Source: Chloroflexota bacterium
GTDB taxonomy: Bacteria; Chloroflexota; Anaerolineae; Anaerolineales; UBA4823
Direction: 5' to 3'
Assembly: GCA_029782365.1 (NCBI GenBank)
Contig: JAKOUW010000160.1
Coordinates: 310,001-374,000, forward strand
Length of the DNA: 64,000 nucleotides
Under the pieces are notes generated by a model. It saw only the letters and a program-made list of their open reading frames with translations, had not been told where the DNA came from and made no database searches. Made by a program: the position numbers and the translations under genes. Below are positions 7,515-17,180 of the stretch, one piece after another. Position 1 is the stretch's first letter; each line of letters begins with the position of its first letter.

Positions 7515-10259
7515 TTAATTACCCTCCCCAGGGATATCCGTTTCGGTTGGAGTGGGCGTAGGCGTGGGCGTCCACGTGGGTGTGGGTGTAGCTGAAGGCA
7601 GTGGAGGCGCCTTGAATTTGGGGGGAGTACACACCCCTTCTGCACCAGTCAACGTTCCACCGGAAACCGAAACCCAGCAGGTGGTAATTTCTCCAGGCAC
7701 TTTTACCAACAACCACAAACTGCCAAAATCGCTGTTCTGCCCAATGACAGAAAGGGTAGTATCTTTTGTGAAAGCCGTGTATGGCGTATATACCATACTG
7801 GGGCCTTTACGGCAGAAAGCGTTCTTATCGAGTGTCAATGTTGGGTTACAAACCAGCGTCGTGGGTGTGGGAGTGCCTGCCGGGCTGGAGGTTGGGGAGG
7901 GGGTGAAGGTTGCCGTCTCGGTGGCGCTGGGCGCTTGAGGCAGTGGAATGGTTGCCGTGAAGTTGGCTGTTTTGGTCGAGAAAAGGGCTGTGTCGGGCTT
8001 TTTCGAAGGGTCAATGGAGAAATATTCGTAGGAAGGCGGATTCTGCACGTTGCCGGCTTTATCGACCGCATAGGCAACAACCAGGAAATTACCCGGATGG
8101 CCGCCAAAGGATTCAGCTTCTTGAGGAGCTGACTGTGGAATGCCCGAAGGGTCAATTTTAAACGGTTGTTTGTATTCGAGCCAGGTTTGACCGCCATCCA
8201 GGCTGTAATAGATCGCCTTGATCCCAGATGGATCGTAAGCAGAAAGTGTGACGGTTGCCTGGTCGTAGAAGGAGCCATCCGGAGCCCTGTCAGCATTGAC
8301 CTGGATGGCCGCCGCTGGAGGCGCAATGTCTTTCGTGGGCTGACCCATCAATGCACACGAGCCAGGGCGATCTGTTTCAGCCTCAGCGACTTTTTTCTGC
8401 AGGTCAAGGGTTGTGGGCAGGGGTGTCCAGGGCCCATTCGCGGTGTCACGCCAGTAAATCGTCAGCGTTTTTGGATCGATATTTTCGATATCCTGGTCTT
8501 TGAAAGGGATGATAATGCTGACCGGCGTATTGAATTTTGTGACTGGTTGGCCCTGGGCATCTTTCACATTTAAAGTGCAGGCATTGTTTGCCCCTACATA
8601 GGCGCCTTGAGGCGCGGGGTCAGGTTTCCATGAAAACGTCACCGTGCCGCCTGGAGGAAGGCTGCCTGGAGGAAGACAAATTTGCTGCGAAGGGAATTCG
8701 CCGCCGCTGCCTCCCGGTTGAGACACGCTTCCACCACCGTTGGCGGGCACCTGAGAGGTGGTTCCTAATGGATGTTTCCACAAATAATTGCTGACCATTC
8801 CGGAGGCCGCAGTCCAGGGATCGTTCGGAGTTTCTGCGCTGCCCAACCAGCCATAGGGATCGACAACTTCGGACGGCGAAAATTGGCCGTCGTGATTGAG
8901 ATCAAAGCGCACCTCAAAGTGCAGGTGATGACCGGTGCTGTAGCCTGTGTTGCCCATAGTGGCAATGCGTGTGCCGGCTTTGATCGATTGGCCTTCTGTG
9001 CCTGCCATGTGGTCAAAATATTCATCCGGGTTCAGATGCCAGTAAATCGTTTCGAAATCGCCAACGCCTGCCACCGTATGTTTGATCTTGATATTATAGG
9101 CGCCGGAAGCTTTATGGATGCCGACGAATTCGATCACGCCATCCGCGGCGGCAAAAACAGGGGTGGTTGGCTGCATATACACAAAGGTTGAAAAATCCAT
9201 CGCTGGATGCCCCGAATAATTGAGATATGGATCGTTATCACCCCAATAAACCATAATGTGTTTGGCCACTGGCTCGTCTGGTGATTCTTTCCCGCCCAGC
9301 CCGCCCGGATCTTTCGGCGCAGGGTAGAGCGGGGACCAATGATCAAAAAAGCTGTTGATTCTGCCATGATTACTCCCCAGGTTGCGCTGGCTGGCTGTGC
9401 GAAACTGATCATCGGTGCCGCCGAAATTCTGGTTGCCGCCGTCAAATGGGAATGGTATTTCCAGAAAAGCGGTGTTCAACAAAGGTTGGAGCGGAACAGA
9501 TGAAAGGCCAGAAGGCCCCTGATTGGGATTTAACGTTGGGTATATAACCGTACCGCCAGGCAAAGTCGGTAATAAGGTTGGCGTTTGAACTGTTTGGGTT
9601 ATGGTGACAGCGCTAGGAACTGGTGTGAATCCCGGCACCGCCGTTTGGGCGGCGGAAATTGTGAAGATTTGCCCGCCGCGCTGAGTGACCGGCATGGCCG
9701 GCTGGGCACAAGCGCTGATCAGGGTCTTCCTTTGTTCTCCAAAAATACCCAATTTACCGGCAGCCAGGACAACAGTAATGCATAACAATGCAGTCAGGCA
9801 GGCGCCGCTGAGGAGAGCAATGCCTAGTAACCGACGCTTTTTCGGAGTAGATAGCAACTGCGCCAGAAGCGTAGATTGGTTTTCCGATCGGCCGATTATT
9901 GTTTTTTCACCGTCAGCTACGGAGGAGGCAGGAAGGAAGTTGGCCACAGCTTCAATTGAACCGAAGTGCAATTTGATCCCCGGATGCAGTTCCTGCCGTA
10001 CCAATGGCTTGAGACGCTGGTTGTTTAGAAAAGTGCCGTTAGATGAGTTGAGGTCCTCGACATACCAGCGCCCATTTTCACAAATCAGGCGGGCGTGGTG
10101 GCGTGAAATACTGGCATGATCCACCGCGAAATCGTTATCCGCAGCCCTTCCGATGGTGAGAAGATTTTTCTCGACCAGAAACACTTGAGGCGATTCTTCT
10201 GGAAGCAGGAATTGCAGAGTACCAGATTGTTGGAAATCTCGATTCATTTGCACACCCAT
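7515..10259 (-). CDS. FHA domain - transmembrane - M23 metallopeptidase - Ig-like - SH3 multidomain protein
   Basis: A 914-residue protein. Residues about 28-112 form a cytoplasmic FHA domain (TIGRAADNDFAV, SRHHARL, NSSNGTFLN), which in the family binds phosphothreonine. A single membrane helix lies at about 143-170. The outer part has a LytM/M23 peptidase domain in which the metal-site residues appear intact (HPAMD as HxxxD, and HLHFE as HxH after GNTGYSTGHH). An Ig-like segment (YYSLDGGQTW, AYAVDKAGN) follows, then an SH3-like segment with CRKGPS near the C-terminus and Pro/Thr linkers. The architecture suggests peptidoglycan hydrolysis coupled to an internal Ser/Thr-kinase signal. An ATG at 10247 is an alternative start. 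It lies downstream of mltG and the DUF692-like gene on the same strand. Confidence 0.85.
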   Translation of the reverse strand: MGVQMNRDFQQSGTLQFLLPEESPQVFLVEKNLLTIGRAADNDFAVDHASISRHHARLICENGRWYVEDLNSSNGTFLNNQRLKPLVRQELHPGIKLHFGSIEAVANFLPASSVADGEKTIIGRSENQSTLLAQLLSTPKKRRLLGIALLSGACLTALLCITVVLAAGKLGIFGEQRKTLISACAQPAMPVTQRGGQIFTISAAQTAVPGFTPVPSAVTITQTVQTPTLLPTLPGGTVIYPTLNPNQGPSGLSSVPLQPLLNTAFLEIPFPFDGGNQNFGGTDDQFRTASQRNLGSNHGRINSFFDHWSPLYPAPKDPGGLGGKESPDEPVAKHIMVYWGDNDPYLNYSGHPAMDFSTFVYMQPTTPVFAAADGVIEFVGIHKASGAYNIKIKHTVAGVGDFETIYWHLNPDEYFDHMAGTEGQSIKAGTRIATMGNTGYSTGHHLHFEVRFDLNHDGQFSPSEVVDPYGWLGSAETPNDPWTAASGMVSNYLWKHPLGTTSQVPANGGGSVSQPGGSGGEFPSQQICLPPGSLPPGGTVTFSWKPDPAPQGAYVGANNACTLNVKDAQGQPVTKFNTPVSIIIPFKDQDIENIDPKTLTIYWRDTANGPWTPLPTTLDLQKKVAEAETDRPGSCALMGQPTKDIAPPAAAIQVNADRAPDGSFYDQATVTLSAYDPSGIKAIYYSLDGGQTWLEYKQPFKIDPSGIPQSAPQEAESFGGHPGNFLVVAYAVDKAGNVQNPPSYEYFSIDPSKKPDTALFSTKTANFTATIPLPQAPSATETATFTPSPTSSPAGTPTPTTLVCNPTLTLDKNAFCRKGPSMVYTPYTAFTKDTTLSVIGQNSDFGSLWLLVKVPGEITTCWVSVSGGTLTGAEGVCTPPKFKAPPLPSATPTPTWTPTPTPTPTETDIPGEGN

Positions 10260-10349
10260 TATCTATACAATAAAAATGATCCAAATGGCCAACCGCTAAA
10301 TGTTTCGCCGCTTTGATTTCCATTCTAACATGATGTTGCACGAGAAAAT

Positions 10350-11165
10350 TTAGAGAACAGCCCCCACTCGTGCAAATAAGATGGGGACCTGTTCGGCGAT
10401 CGCCTCCCGGTCGCTGCGCCAGGAGAAAAGATCGCCAATTCCACCGTATTCAAACGCCAACATCCAGGCTTTTCCCCACATGCCAGAGGCGACCGAATCC
10501 AGAGCTCGATCAAGGCGCTGCCAATCAGCAGGCAAGGCCGGCAGGTGGTCTGTCAGGCGTCCATTCACATTGTGAATGCCGGTGAAGTGGAGTTCTCGCA
10601 GCCGGTTCAAGGGAAGCAACTTGAAATAATCACTTTCTGCGATTCCTAAATATTGGGCGGAAATGGCGGCATGTGAAAGATCGAATAACAGACCACAACC
10701 AGCGTCTTCGATCACTTCGTGTATGAAGATCGGATCACCCGCGCAGCGCAGCACATGGCCCTGAGCGGCGTGGTATGGGGGATTCTCAGCAATCACTTTA
10801 TCAGCCCCGAATCGTTGAACCAAATCTCGTAAATCAGCAGCCACAGCCGCTCGGATCTGCTCGACCTCCTGGGGTGATTGTCTGGCGACATCGAGACCTG
10901 GGTATACTTTCAACGGCGGGTCGATATGAACATTGACATAAGGCGTGTGGGTATGCGTTAATAATTTATCAATTGAATCCCAATCGGTTTGTTCGGCCAG
11001 TTTTCCACTGCCGGCGGTCAGGTCAAAATGCACTGCGACCGGCGCGTATCGGCAGGCTTCGGACACGAGGTCAGGCCAATTGGGACACTTGAAATAATCG
11101 AGTTGGATACGGCCGGCAGCAAGCAGCTCAGCGGCTTCTAAAGAATAATTAATCGAAAACTTCAT
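10350..11165 (-). CDS. TIM-barrel metalloenzyme, DUF692 (MNIO)-like or sugar-isomerase-like
   Basis: A 271-residue soluble protein with no signal peptide. Putative metal ligands follow a TIM-barrel order: VHF and HID strands, ENPPYH, FDLSHAAIS, LHFTGIH with a nearby DHLP, and FEYGG at the end. The order recalls DUF692 multinuclear iron oxidases and also xylose-isomerase-like enzymes. I cannot decide between them by eye, and no DUF692 partner peptide is visible next to it. The gene starts 12 bp after the mltG stop, so it is probably in the same operon. Substrate unknown. Confidence 0.55.
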   Translation of the reverse strand: MKFSINYSLEAAELLAAGRIQLDYFKCPNWPDLVSEACRYAPVAVHFDLTAGSGKLAEQTDWDSIDKLLTHTHTPYVNVHIDPPLKVYPGLDVARQSPQEVEQIRAAVAADLRDLVQRFGADKVIAENPPYHAAQGHVLRCAGDPIFIHEVIEDAGCGLLFDLSHAAISAQYLGIAESDYFKLLPLNRLRELHFTGIHNVNGRLTDHLPALPADWQRLDRALDSVASGMWGKAWMLAFEYGGIGDLFSWRSDREAIAEQVPILFARVGAVL

Positions 11166-11177
11166 GACGAGGCTCTT

Positions 11178-12317
11178 TCAAGGGCAGGCATTGTTCAGGT
11201 GCTGTTGGTATGTCTCAGCAAATGCATGGCGTCCCGAACCATCGCAGCGTGCCCGGAAGTAGTAATACTTTGTTTGAGCGGGAAAAGCCACAGCACGCAA
11301 GGCAGCCAGTCCGGGATTAGCAATCGGTCCAGGCGGCAACCCGGAATTACGATATGTGTTGTACGGCGAATCAACCTGCAAATCATCGGCAGTTAATGGA
11401 TTTGTCCACCAGCGCTTTTGTTCTTCATTGTATCCGAGCGCATACTGGACTGTGGGATCCGAATCTAACTTACCGCCCTGCGCCAGGCGGTTGAGGAATA
11501 CCGAAGCGATCAAGGGCATTTCATCTTCTACTACTGCCTCTCGCTGAACCAACGATGCCAGGGTCGTCGCCTGGTATATGGTAAGCCCTTGAGTGGAAAA
11601 ACCGTTGCGCACCTCGCCGTTTACCTTCTCGGCATACCGAGCAAGCATCATAGGGAGTAACTCTTGAACATGAACAGAACGGGGAGCTTCGTAAGTGCCT
11701 GGGAAGAGAAACCCTTCCAACCCTGCGCCGTTGGGCAGTTCACTGGCGAACTGCCAATCGGTTGAAGTTTTGGCGGCCTGGATGAAAGCCTGGGGTTCCA
11801 GGTCAACCCCTGCGCTGGGCAGGCCGGCAGCGATCTCTTCAATGCGCCAACCAGGCAGAACACTGATGATGGTTTTCCCAGGCGAAGCATTTTGGAGAGC
11901 CTGGGCAATTTGGATTGGGTTCATTGCCGGGCTCAGTTCATGGCTGCCTGCCTGGAGAGCGGTATCCAACCCGGCATACACCATATAGGCCCGCAGGATT
12001 TCTGGGTCTTTGACTAGGCCCTGGGCGCCCAGGCGATCGATTACGGAGGCGGTTGTTTCGTTCAGATCGATGACGAAGGAAACGGCTTCACCCAAGGGAT
12101 CCGCCGGCGTACGCAGGCCATCTTCTGCCAGCAGAAGCTGTAGGCTGAGGCGGTAGACCTGAAACCTGCTCAATCCAGGGACGGGCGGTCCAAAATGGCT
12201 GGCTGCCATCTTGGGGATGCTGGCAACCAATACACCCAGGATGACAATCAAAAGCAGTAAAACTGCTACCAATGGCAAGAAACAAGAAGCCAGGAAGGCT
12301 GAACGGCGGCTGCTCAT
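11178..12317 (-). CDS. mltG: Endolytic murein transglycosylase MltG
   Basis: This 379-residue protein has an N-terminal membrane anchor (about residues 10-35) and an external YceG/MltG domain. The catalytic region reads TIYQATTLASLVQREA, whose Glu matches the family's active-site residue. The downstream signatures LDSDPTVQYALG, SPYNTYRNSGLPPGPIANPG and the C-terminal YYYFRARCDG region are characteristic. It cuts nascent glycan strands and so sets their length. The start overlaps the ruvX stop by 4 bp, a pairing also seen in Firmicutes and other bacteria. Confidence 0.93.
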   Translation of the reverse strand: MSSRRSAFLASCFLPLVAVLLLLIVILGVLVASIPKMAASHFGPPVPGLSRFQVYRLSLQLLLAEDGLRTPADPLGEAVSFVIDLNETTASVIDRLGAQGLVKDPEILRAYMVYAGLDTALQAGSHELSPAMNPIQIAQALQNASPGKTIISVLPGWRIEEIAAGLPSAGVDLEPQAFIQAAKTSTDWQFASELPNGAGLEGFLFPGTYEAPRSVHVQELLPMMLARYAEKVNGEVRNGFSTQGLTIYQATTLASLVQREAVVEDEMPLIASVFLNRLAQGGKLDSDPTVQYALGYNEEQKRWWTNPLTADDLQVDSPYNTYRNSGLPPGPIANPGLAALRAVAFPAQTKYYYFRARCDGSGRHAFAETYQQHLNNACP

Positions 12318-12748
12318 GGATGCGCCTGGGTGTGTGCATCGAGATAGGTTTGTAAGATATACGTGGCGGCCAGGTCATCCAGATGGCCGTGACCGCGCTG
12401 CTGCCGGCTTCGCCGGGACCCACCCAGGGCAATATGCGCCTGGCGGGCCGCCTTTGTACTGCCGCTTTCGTCCCACAGTATGACGGGCAGATCGGTCTGG
12501 CTGCGGATTGCCTCTGCCAGAAGGGCGGAGCTGCGGCTTTGGGCGGTTGGTTGGTTATCCCAATCCAACGCCTGCCCAACGATAATTTGCCCGGCGCCAT
12601 GTTCGGTCGCCAGGCTCGCAATCGCCGCGGCATCGACCAGGCGTGAGTTGTGTTTGATCACAGTCAATGGATTGGCGATCGTGCCAGTCGGGTCGCTGAT
12701 CGCAATGCCCAGGCGTTTATCTCCAGGGTCAACAGCAAGAACACGCAT
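12314..12748 (-). CDS. ruvX: Putative pre-16S rRNA nuclease / Holliday junction resolvase-like protein YqgF (RuvX)
   Basis: A 144-residue RNase H-fold protein. The N-terminal strand VLAVDPGDKRLGIAIS carries the first catalytic Asp, a Glu lies in TEHGAGQIIVG, and WDESGST plus DDLAATYILQTYLD near the end supply the remaining acidic residues. The family matures the 5' end of 16S rRNA. Length is normal. It is placed between the baseplate-J-domain gene and mltG, with a 24-bp gap upstream and an ATG overlap with mltG downstream. Confidence 0.92.
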   Translation of the reverse strand: MRVLAVDPGDKRLGIAISDPTGTIANPLTVIKHNSRLVDAAAIASLATEHGAGQIIVGQALDWDNQPTAQSRSSALLAEAIRSQTDLPVILWDESGSTKAARQAHIALGGSRRSRQQRGHGHLDDLAATYILQTYLDAHTQAHP

Positions 12749-12772
12749 TTCACCGCATCCTTTAGAACAAAA

Positions 12773-14302
12773 TCAAGGTGAGACAGACGAATTGACTTCA
12801 ATCCGCATAGGCAGTAAAGGCAAGATTGGCCACCAGGATGGCCAAAGAATAATACCAGCCGGGCTTGCCAATCCCAGGCGCTCCTTTAAAATTGAGCCTG
12901 CCTGGCTGGCAGGCAAGCCGCGCCCCAGGTTTGCCGCTTCAGGAGCGTCTATTATTCGGACTGAATGCCGAACCAGACGGAGTTCCCCGACTGCTCCGGA
13001 ACCAGTCTGGCGCAGCGGTGTATTTAAAGAAATTTGAAGCGTGCCTGCAATGCCGCGCTGTCCTTGCGCCAGAGCCGCATCCATCACAGGAATTGCTAAT
13101 TTTTCGAGATCGCTGCCAGGCACGACCAACATTTTGAAGCCAGCGCGCAATGTTAACTCGAGCTGCGCGGCCGGCAATTTTTCGGCAGGTCGATACGTGC
13201 TGGTGATGATTTGGCTCATTTGGATGGTCGGGGTAATTGGCAAATCAGCGTGCAAGTTATCGCTGTGCCAGGCGCTCATCAACTCTTCCACTGCGCTGCG
13301 CTGCAAGCTGGCTAACAGTTGATTATATAATTTCTGACGATCAAAATCTGTCGGACCGGGCACCTGGCGGCTGGATCCGCCGCGCAAAGGAACCGGGTTT
13401 GTCACACTTAGCAATAACCCCAATGAGCCTTCTATTGAACGCACAGCCCCGATATCCAGGTTGCCTTCCTGCCCTGGCAAGACTGCAATGACCGGAGCGC
13501 GCACGGTTTTACCTACACCGCCCGGCACCTGAATGGTTTGCTGAGTGGCAAACCGTATCACCTCGGTTGTGGATCCAGCAGCCAAAGTGCTGACAATCGT
13601 GCCGCCAGGCACCAAGAGTGGGTTCTCACCCAGGTTGGTGAAGCTCACCTCGCCGCTGGCGGGCTTTTCAGGCACTGAGACCAGACCAGTAGAAGGAATG
13701 CTGGCTCGGCCTTCGACAATGAGGGTGTGCCAGCGGGCGGGCAAACCCCCGGAAAGATTAACATCCGCCAACTGAGGATCCACCCGGATAGGCAAGATGA
13801 TCTCTTGGCGTATTGAGAGCGGCTCCAGTGTAAGCTGCGCACCAGGCAAAATCAGGATCAGTAAAGTTAAGACAGCCGCCATGCTGGCACCAAATATCAT
13901 CAGCCGAATTTTTCGGGGGATAACACCAGCCGCTTTGTTCAGTCTAGGCTGATCGAGAAGCTTCAGATTTTTCGCGTGAATTTGCTCATCCAATAAAACA
14001 GTCGGCTTGCGGCGCTGGCGCAACCGCCAGCGGCCTGTTTGAGCGCGCCGGATATCTTGGAATATCGGGATCCCCAGATCGTGGGCATTGGCGCGCACTT
14101 CAGGATCTTCGCACACCAGGCCGAGCTGGGCTCCAATCGCCTGGCTGTGACGCTGGAGCAGGATAAGATCCAGCTTGCGCTGCAGCGGGTTCCCGTGCGT
14201 GGGCCAAACCAATAGGATCCGGCTGGTTTGGCCCCAACCCATTTTGTCGCGCACAGAGACGACATCGTCATAATGCTCTAATTGTACGACCTGGGTTTTC
14301 AT
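12773..14302 (-). CDS. Membrane protein with a baseplate-J-like external domain
   Basis: A 509-residue protein with a basic cytoplasmic N-domain of about 125 residues (ILLVWPTHGNPLQRKLDL, LGLVCEDPEVRANAHDLGIP) and one membrane helix at about 130-152. The external segment has a baseplate_J-type pattern (NPLLVPGGTIVST, RFATQQTIQVPGGV, VIAVLPGQEGNL at about residues 245-300). The C-terminal 200 residues are unassigned. No other phage tail gene is near, so this is a cellular envelope protein rather than a prophage remnant. It sits between alaS and ruvX on the same strand. Function unknown. Confidence 0.7.
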   Translation of the reverse strand: MKTQVVQLEHYDDVVSVRDKMGWGQTSRILLVWPTHGNPLQRKLDLILLQRHSQAIGAQLGLVCEDPEVRANAHDLGIPIFQDIRRAQTGRWRLRQRRKPTVLLDEQIHAKNLKLLDQPRLNKAAGVIPRKIRLMIFGASMAAVLTLLILILPGAQLTLEPLSIRQEIILPIRVDPQLADVNLSGGLPARWHTLIVEGRASIPSTGLVSVPEKPASGEVSFTNLGENPLLVPGGTIVSTLAAGSTTEVIRFATQQTIQVPGGVGKTVRAPVIAVLPGQEGNLDIGAVRSIEGSLGLLLSVTNPVPLRGGSSRQVPGPTDFDRQKLYNQLLASLQRSAVEELMSAWHSDNLHADLPITPTIQMSQIITSTYRPAEKLPAAQLELTLRAGFKMLVVPGSDLEKLAIPVMDAALAQGQRGIAGTLQISLNTPLRQTGSGAVGELRLVRHSVRIIDAPEAANLGRGLPASQAGSILKERLGLASPAGIILWPSWWPILPLLPMRIEVNSSVSP

Positions 14303-14344
14303 TCGTTGTATCAGCCTGTCACTGCTGGAGCCGGGCTAATTCAC

Positions 14345-17080
14345 TTATTTGAGCCTGGCTTCCACCCAACCAGCCACCGCGGCCAAAGCCTCAGAGAGCT
14401 TGCCGGCATCCTTGCCGCCGGCCTGGGCCAGGGTAGGCTTTCCGCCTCCGCCTCCACCCAGCGGCGCAGCGACGAACTTGACCAGGTCCCCCGCAGACAC
14501 GCCGCGCTTTACCAGATTCTCGGTCACCGCGGCAACAATCAACGGACGGCCATCAACGACTGTCGCCAGAACCGCAATGCTGCTGGGGTGTTTCTGACGG
14601 AAGGCGTCGCACAAGCCCCGCAGAACATCAGAATCTGCATCGGGTAAAATGGCGGTGAGAAGAGGTGTTCCATTGACCGATGGAACGCTGTCCATGCGGC
14701 GCGTGAACTCGGCCTGGGCTATTTCCTTGCGCAATGCCTGGATTTGTTTGCGAGCCGCGCTTAGTTCTTCCTGGAGAGCAAGGACTTTTAGCGGCGTTTC
14801 CTCTGGACGGGAGTCTAAGGCGTGGGCTGCTTCTTTGAGGGCGTGTGAACGCTTTTGGATCAATTCATACGCTGCCCGGCCTGTAACTGCCTCGATGCGG
14901 CGGATGCCCGAAGCGACGCTGCTTTCACTGGTGATCAGACAAACGCCGATATCGCCTGTTTGCTGCAGGTGCGTGCCGCCGCACAGCTCATAAGAGAATG
15001 GCTCATCACCGCCGATGGTGATTGTGCGCACAATTTCACCGTATTTTTCGCCGAAGAGCGCCATAGCGCCTTCTCCGATGGCCTGTTTCAAAGGCTTGTG
15101 CACAATCTTCAAGGCATAATTGCCCAGGATATTGCGGTTGATACCGGCTTCGATGCGCTCTAACTGCTCGGCGGTAACTGCCTCGGGATGAGTGAAATCG
15201 AAGCGCAGGCGGTCGGGGGCTACCAGTGAACCTGCCTGGCGGGCGTGCGAACCTAAAACTGCATGGAGTTCAGCGTGCAGCAGGTGTGTAGCCGTATGGT
15301 TGCGCATGGTATCACGCCGGCGCTGCACGTCTACACTGGCCAGGATGAGGTCGCCTGTTTTGGGCTCGCCGCGCACCACTTCACCGATGTGGACAATCAT
15401 ACCCGCCGCAGGTTTGCGCATCTCCAGAACTCGGATTTCCCACTCTGGCCTTGAAGTGGACTGGATAATACCCTGGTCAGAGACCTGACCGCCGGATTCA
15501 ACATAAAAACAGGTAGAAGGCAGTAAAACTTCAACTTTATCGCCAGGTGAAACGGATTGGACAGAGCGACCGTCTTTAAACAAGGCTAAGACGCTGCCTT
15601 CCACTTCCAGTGAGTTGTAGGGATCATAGGCGACGCCATCTTTCAATAATCCCCTGTTCTGCAGCGTCTCCAAGACGGGCCTGTAAACATCCACGTCCTC
15701 GCCGCCCAATGGGCCCATTTCCTCGCCAGCGCCTGAAGAGATTTTATGTTCTTCCATGGCTTGTTTGAAGCCAGCCTCGTCAACATCCAGGTCCCGCTCA
15801 CGGGCTACATCTTTGGTGATTTCTAACGGCAGACCATAGGTGGCATACAAATCGAAGGCATCACTGCCATTCAGCACTTTGCCGCTGTTGGTTTGAAGTT
15901 TTTCCAACAGATTTTCCAGTTTGGCCATGCCGCCTTCTACGGTGCGCGCAAAGCGTTTTTCTTCGCGGGTCAGATTGTCCAGAATCGCCGCCTGGTTGCG
16001 CGCCAATTCGGGATAAAAACCGCTGTAGTTGCTAATAACCTGGTCAGCGACGGTTGCCAGGAAAGGTTCGTTGAGGCCGATCTTGGCGCCAAAGCGTGCC
16101 GCCCGGCGGATGATCATACGGCATACATAATTGCGGCCAGTATTGCCCGGAACAACACCATCCGCGATCAAAAAACTTGCCGCGCGGGTGTGATCGGCGA
16201 TTACCCGGTAAGGGGTAAAGTTGACCGTGACTTCTTCATCAGTGTGACCGGTTAAACCTTGGGCCGCTTTGATTAATGGAAAGAGCAAATCGGTGCGGTA
16301 ATTGGAATTTTTATCTTGAATCACAGAAACAATACGCTCCAACCCCATACCTGTATCGACATGAGTGGCGGGCAGCGGCTCGAGAGAATTGGGGCCGGTG
16401 CGGTTGTACTGAATGAATACCAGGTTCCACAATTCCAGGTAGCGTTTGCATTCGCCGTTTACTCGACACTCGTGGCCTGGGACACCCTGCATGTCACAAT
16501 ACTGAAGACCCCTGTCAATATGGATTTCACTGCATGGCCCACAGGGACCGGTTTCAGCCATTTCCCAAAAGTTGTCTTTGCGGCCAAAGAACAATGCGTG
16601 ACCGGGAACAAAACCAGGCTGGGCATTCCAGGCATTCGCCGCCTCATCATCCTGGGGCACATTGCCCTTGTCATCTCGGAAGCAGGTTGACCATAATCTG
16701 TCCTTGGGAAGCTCCCAGACTTCCGTCAACAATTCCCAGGCCCAGGCAATTGCTTCTTTTTTATAATAATCCCCAAAAGACCAGTTCCCCAACATTTCGA
16801 AAAATGTGTGGTGGGTGTCATCGCGACCCACATCGTCAAGATCGTTGTGTTTGCCAGCGACGCGCATACACTTCTGAGAGTCCACCGCACGTGTGTAAGG
16901 GCGTTTATCAGTGCCGAGGAACACATCTTTGAACTGCACCATCCCGGCATTGGTAAACAGCAAGGTAGCATCGCCTCCCGGTACTAAGGAAGAAGATGCC
17001 ACGAAGGTATGCCCGGCTTTTTTTACAAAAAAGTCGATGAATGTCTGGCGTATGCCGTTGCCGCTTAAATCAGTGCTCAT
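14345..17080 (-). CDS. alaS: Alanyl-tRNA synthetase
   Basis: A 911-residue cytoplasmic class II synthetase. It has the catalytic core with FFEMLGNWSFGDYYK and GPCGPCSEIHID, the editing domain with zinc ligands HTATHLLH and CGGTH, and a C-terminal DHHA1 domain with an unusually Gly-rich PLGGGGGGKPT loop, all as expected for AlaRS. A clear ribosome site (GTAGGAG) lies 7 nt before the ATG. The next gene downstream on the strand starts 42 bp beyond the stop, so alaS is probably the first gene of the alaS / baseplate-J / ruvX / mltG run. Confidence 0.97.
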   Translation of the reverse strand: MSTDLSGNGIRQTFIDFFVKKAGHTFVASSSLVPGGDATLLFTNAGMVQFKDVFLGTDKRPYTRAVDSQKCMRVAGKHNDLDDVGRDDTHHTFFEMLGNWSFGDYYKKEAIAWAWELLTEVWELPKDRLWSTCFRDDKGNVPQDDEAANAWNAQPGFVPGHALFFGRKDNFWEMAETGPCGPCSEIHIDRGLQYCDMQGVPGHECRVNGECKRYLELWNLVFIQYNRTGPNSLEPLPATHVDTGMGLERIVSVIQDKNSNYRTDLLFPLIKAAQGLTGHTDEEVTVNFTPYRVIADHTRAASFLIADGVVPGNTGRNYVCRMIIRRAARFGAKIGLNEPFLATVADQVISNYSGFYPELARNQAAILDNLTREEKRFARTVEGGMAKLENLLEKLQTNSGKVLNGSDAFDLYATYGLPLEITKDVARERDLDVDEAGFKQAMEEHKISSGAGEEMGPLGGEDVDVYRPVLETLQNRGLLKDGVAYDPYNSLEVEGSVLALFKDGRSVQSVSPGDKVEVLLPSTCFYVESGGQVSDQGIIQSTSRPEWEIRVLEMRKPAAGMIVHIGEVVRGEPKTGDLILASVDVQRRRDTMRNHTATHLLHAELHAVLGSHARQAGSLVAPDRLRFDFTHPEAVTAEQLERIEAGINRNILGNYALKIVHKPLKQAIGEGAMALFGEKYGEIVRTITIGGDEPFSYELCGGTHLQQTGDIGVCLITSESSVASGIRRIEAVTGRAAYELIQKRSHALKEAAHALDSRPEETPLKVLALQEELSAARKQIQALRKEIAQAEFTRRMDSVPSVNGTPLLTAILPDADSDVLRGLCDAFRQKHPSSIAVLATVVDGRPLIVAAVTENLVKRGVSAGDLVKFVAAPLGGGGGGKPTLAQAGGKDAGKLSEALAAVAGWVEARLK

Positions 17081-17130
17081 AGGTACTCCTACATGATGGG
17101 TTTCTGAAATGCGATTTTATCATTAAACAA

Positions 17131-17156
17131 TGCGCCGGAGCGGCTGCTCCGGCGCA
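17131..17156 (-). terminator. Rho-independent terminator after mscL
   Basis: An 11-bp perfect G/C-rich stem (17131-17141 with 17146-17156) and a 4-nt loop are followed on the minus strand by TTGTTTAATG. It lies between the mscL stop and the alaS start. Confidence 0.8.
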
Positions 17157-17180
17157 TCTTCTAACTTGGTTGGACGTTCG

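Noticed and set aside
12773-14302. Prophage tail gene
   Set aside because: Only one baseplate-J-like domain is present. No integrase, capsid, portal or other tail gene is nearby, and the flanking genes are housekeeping genes.
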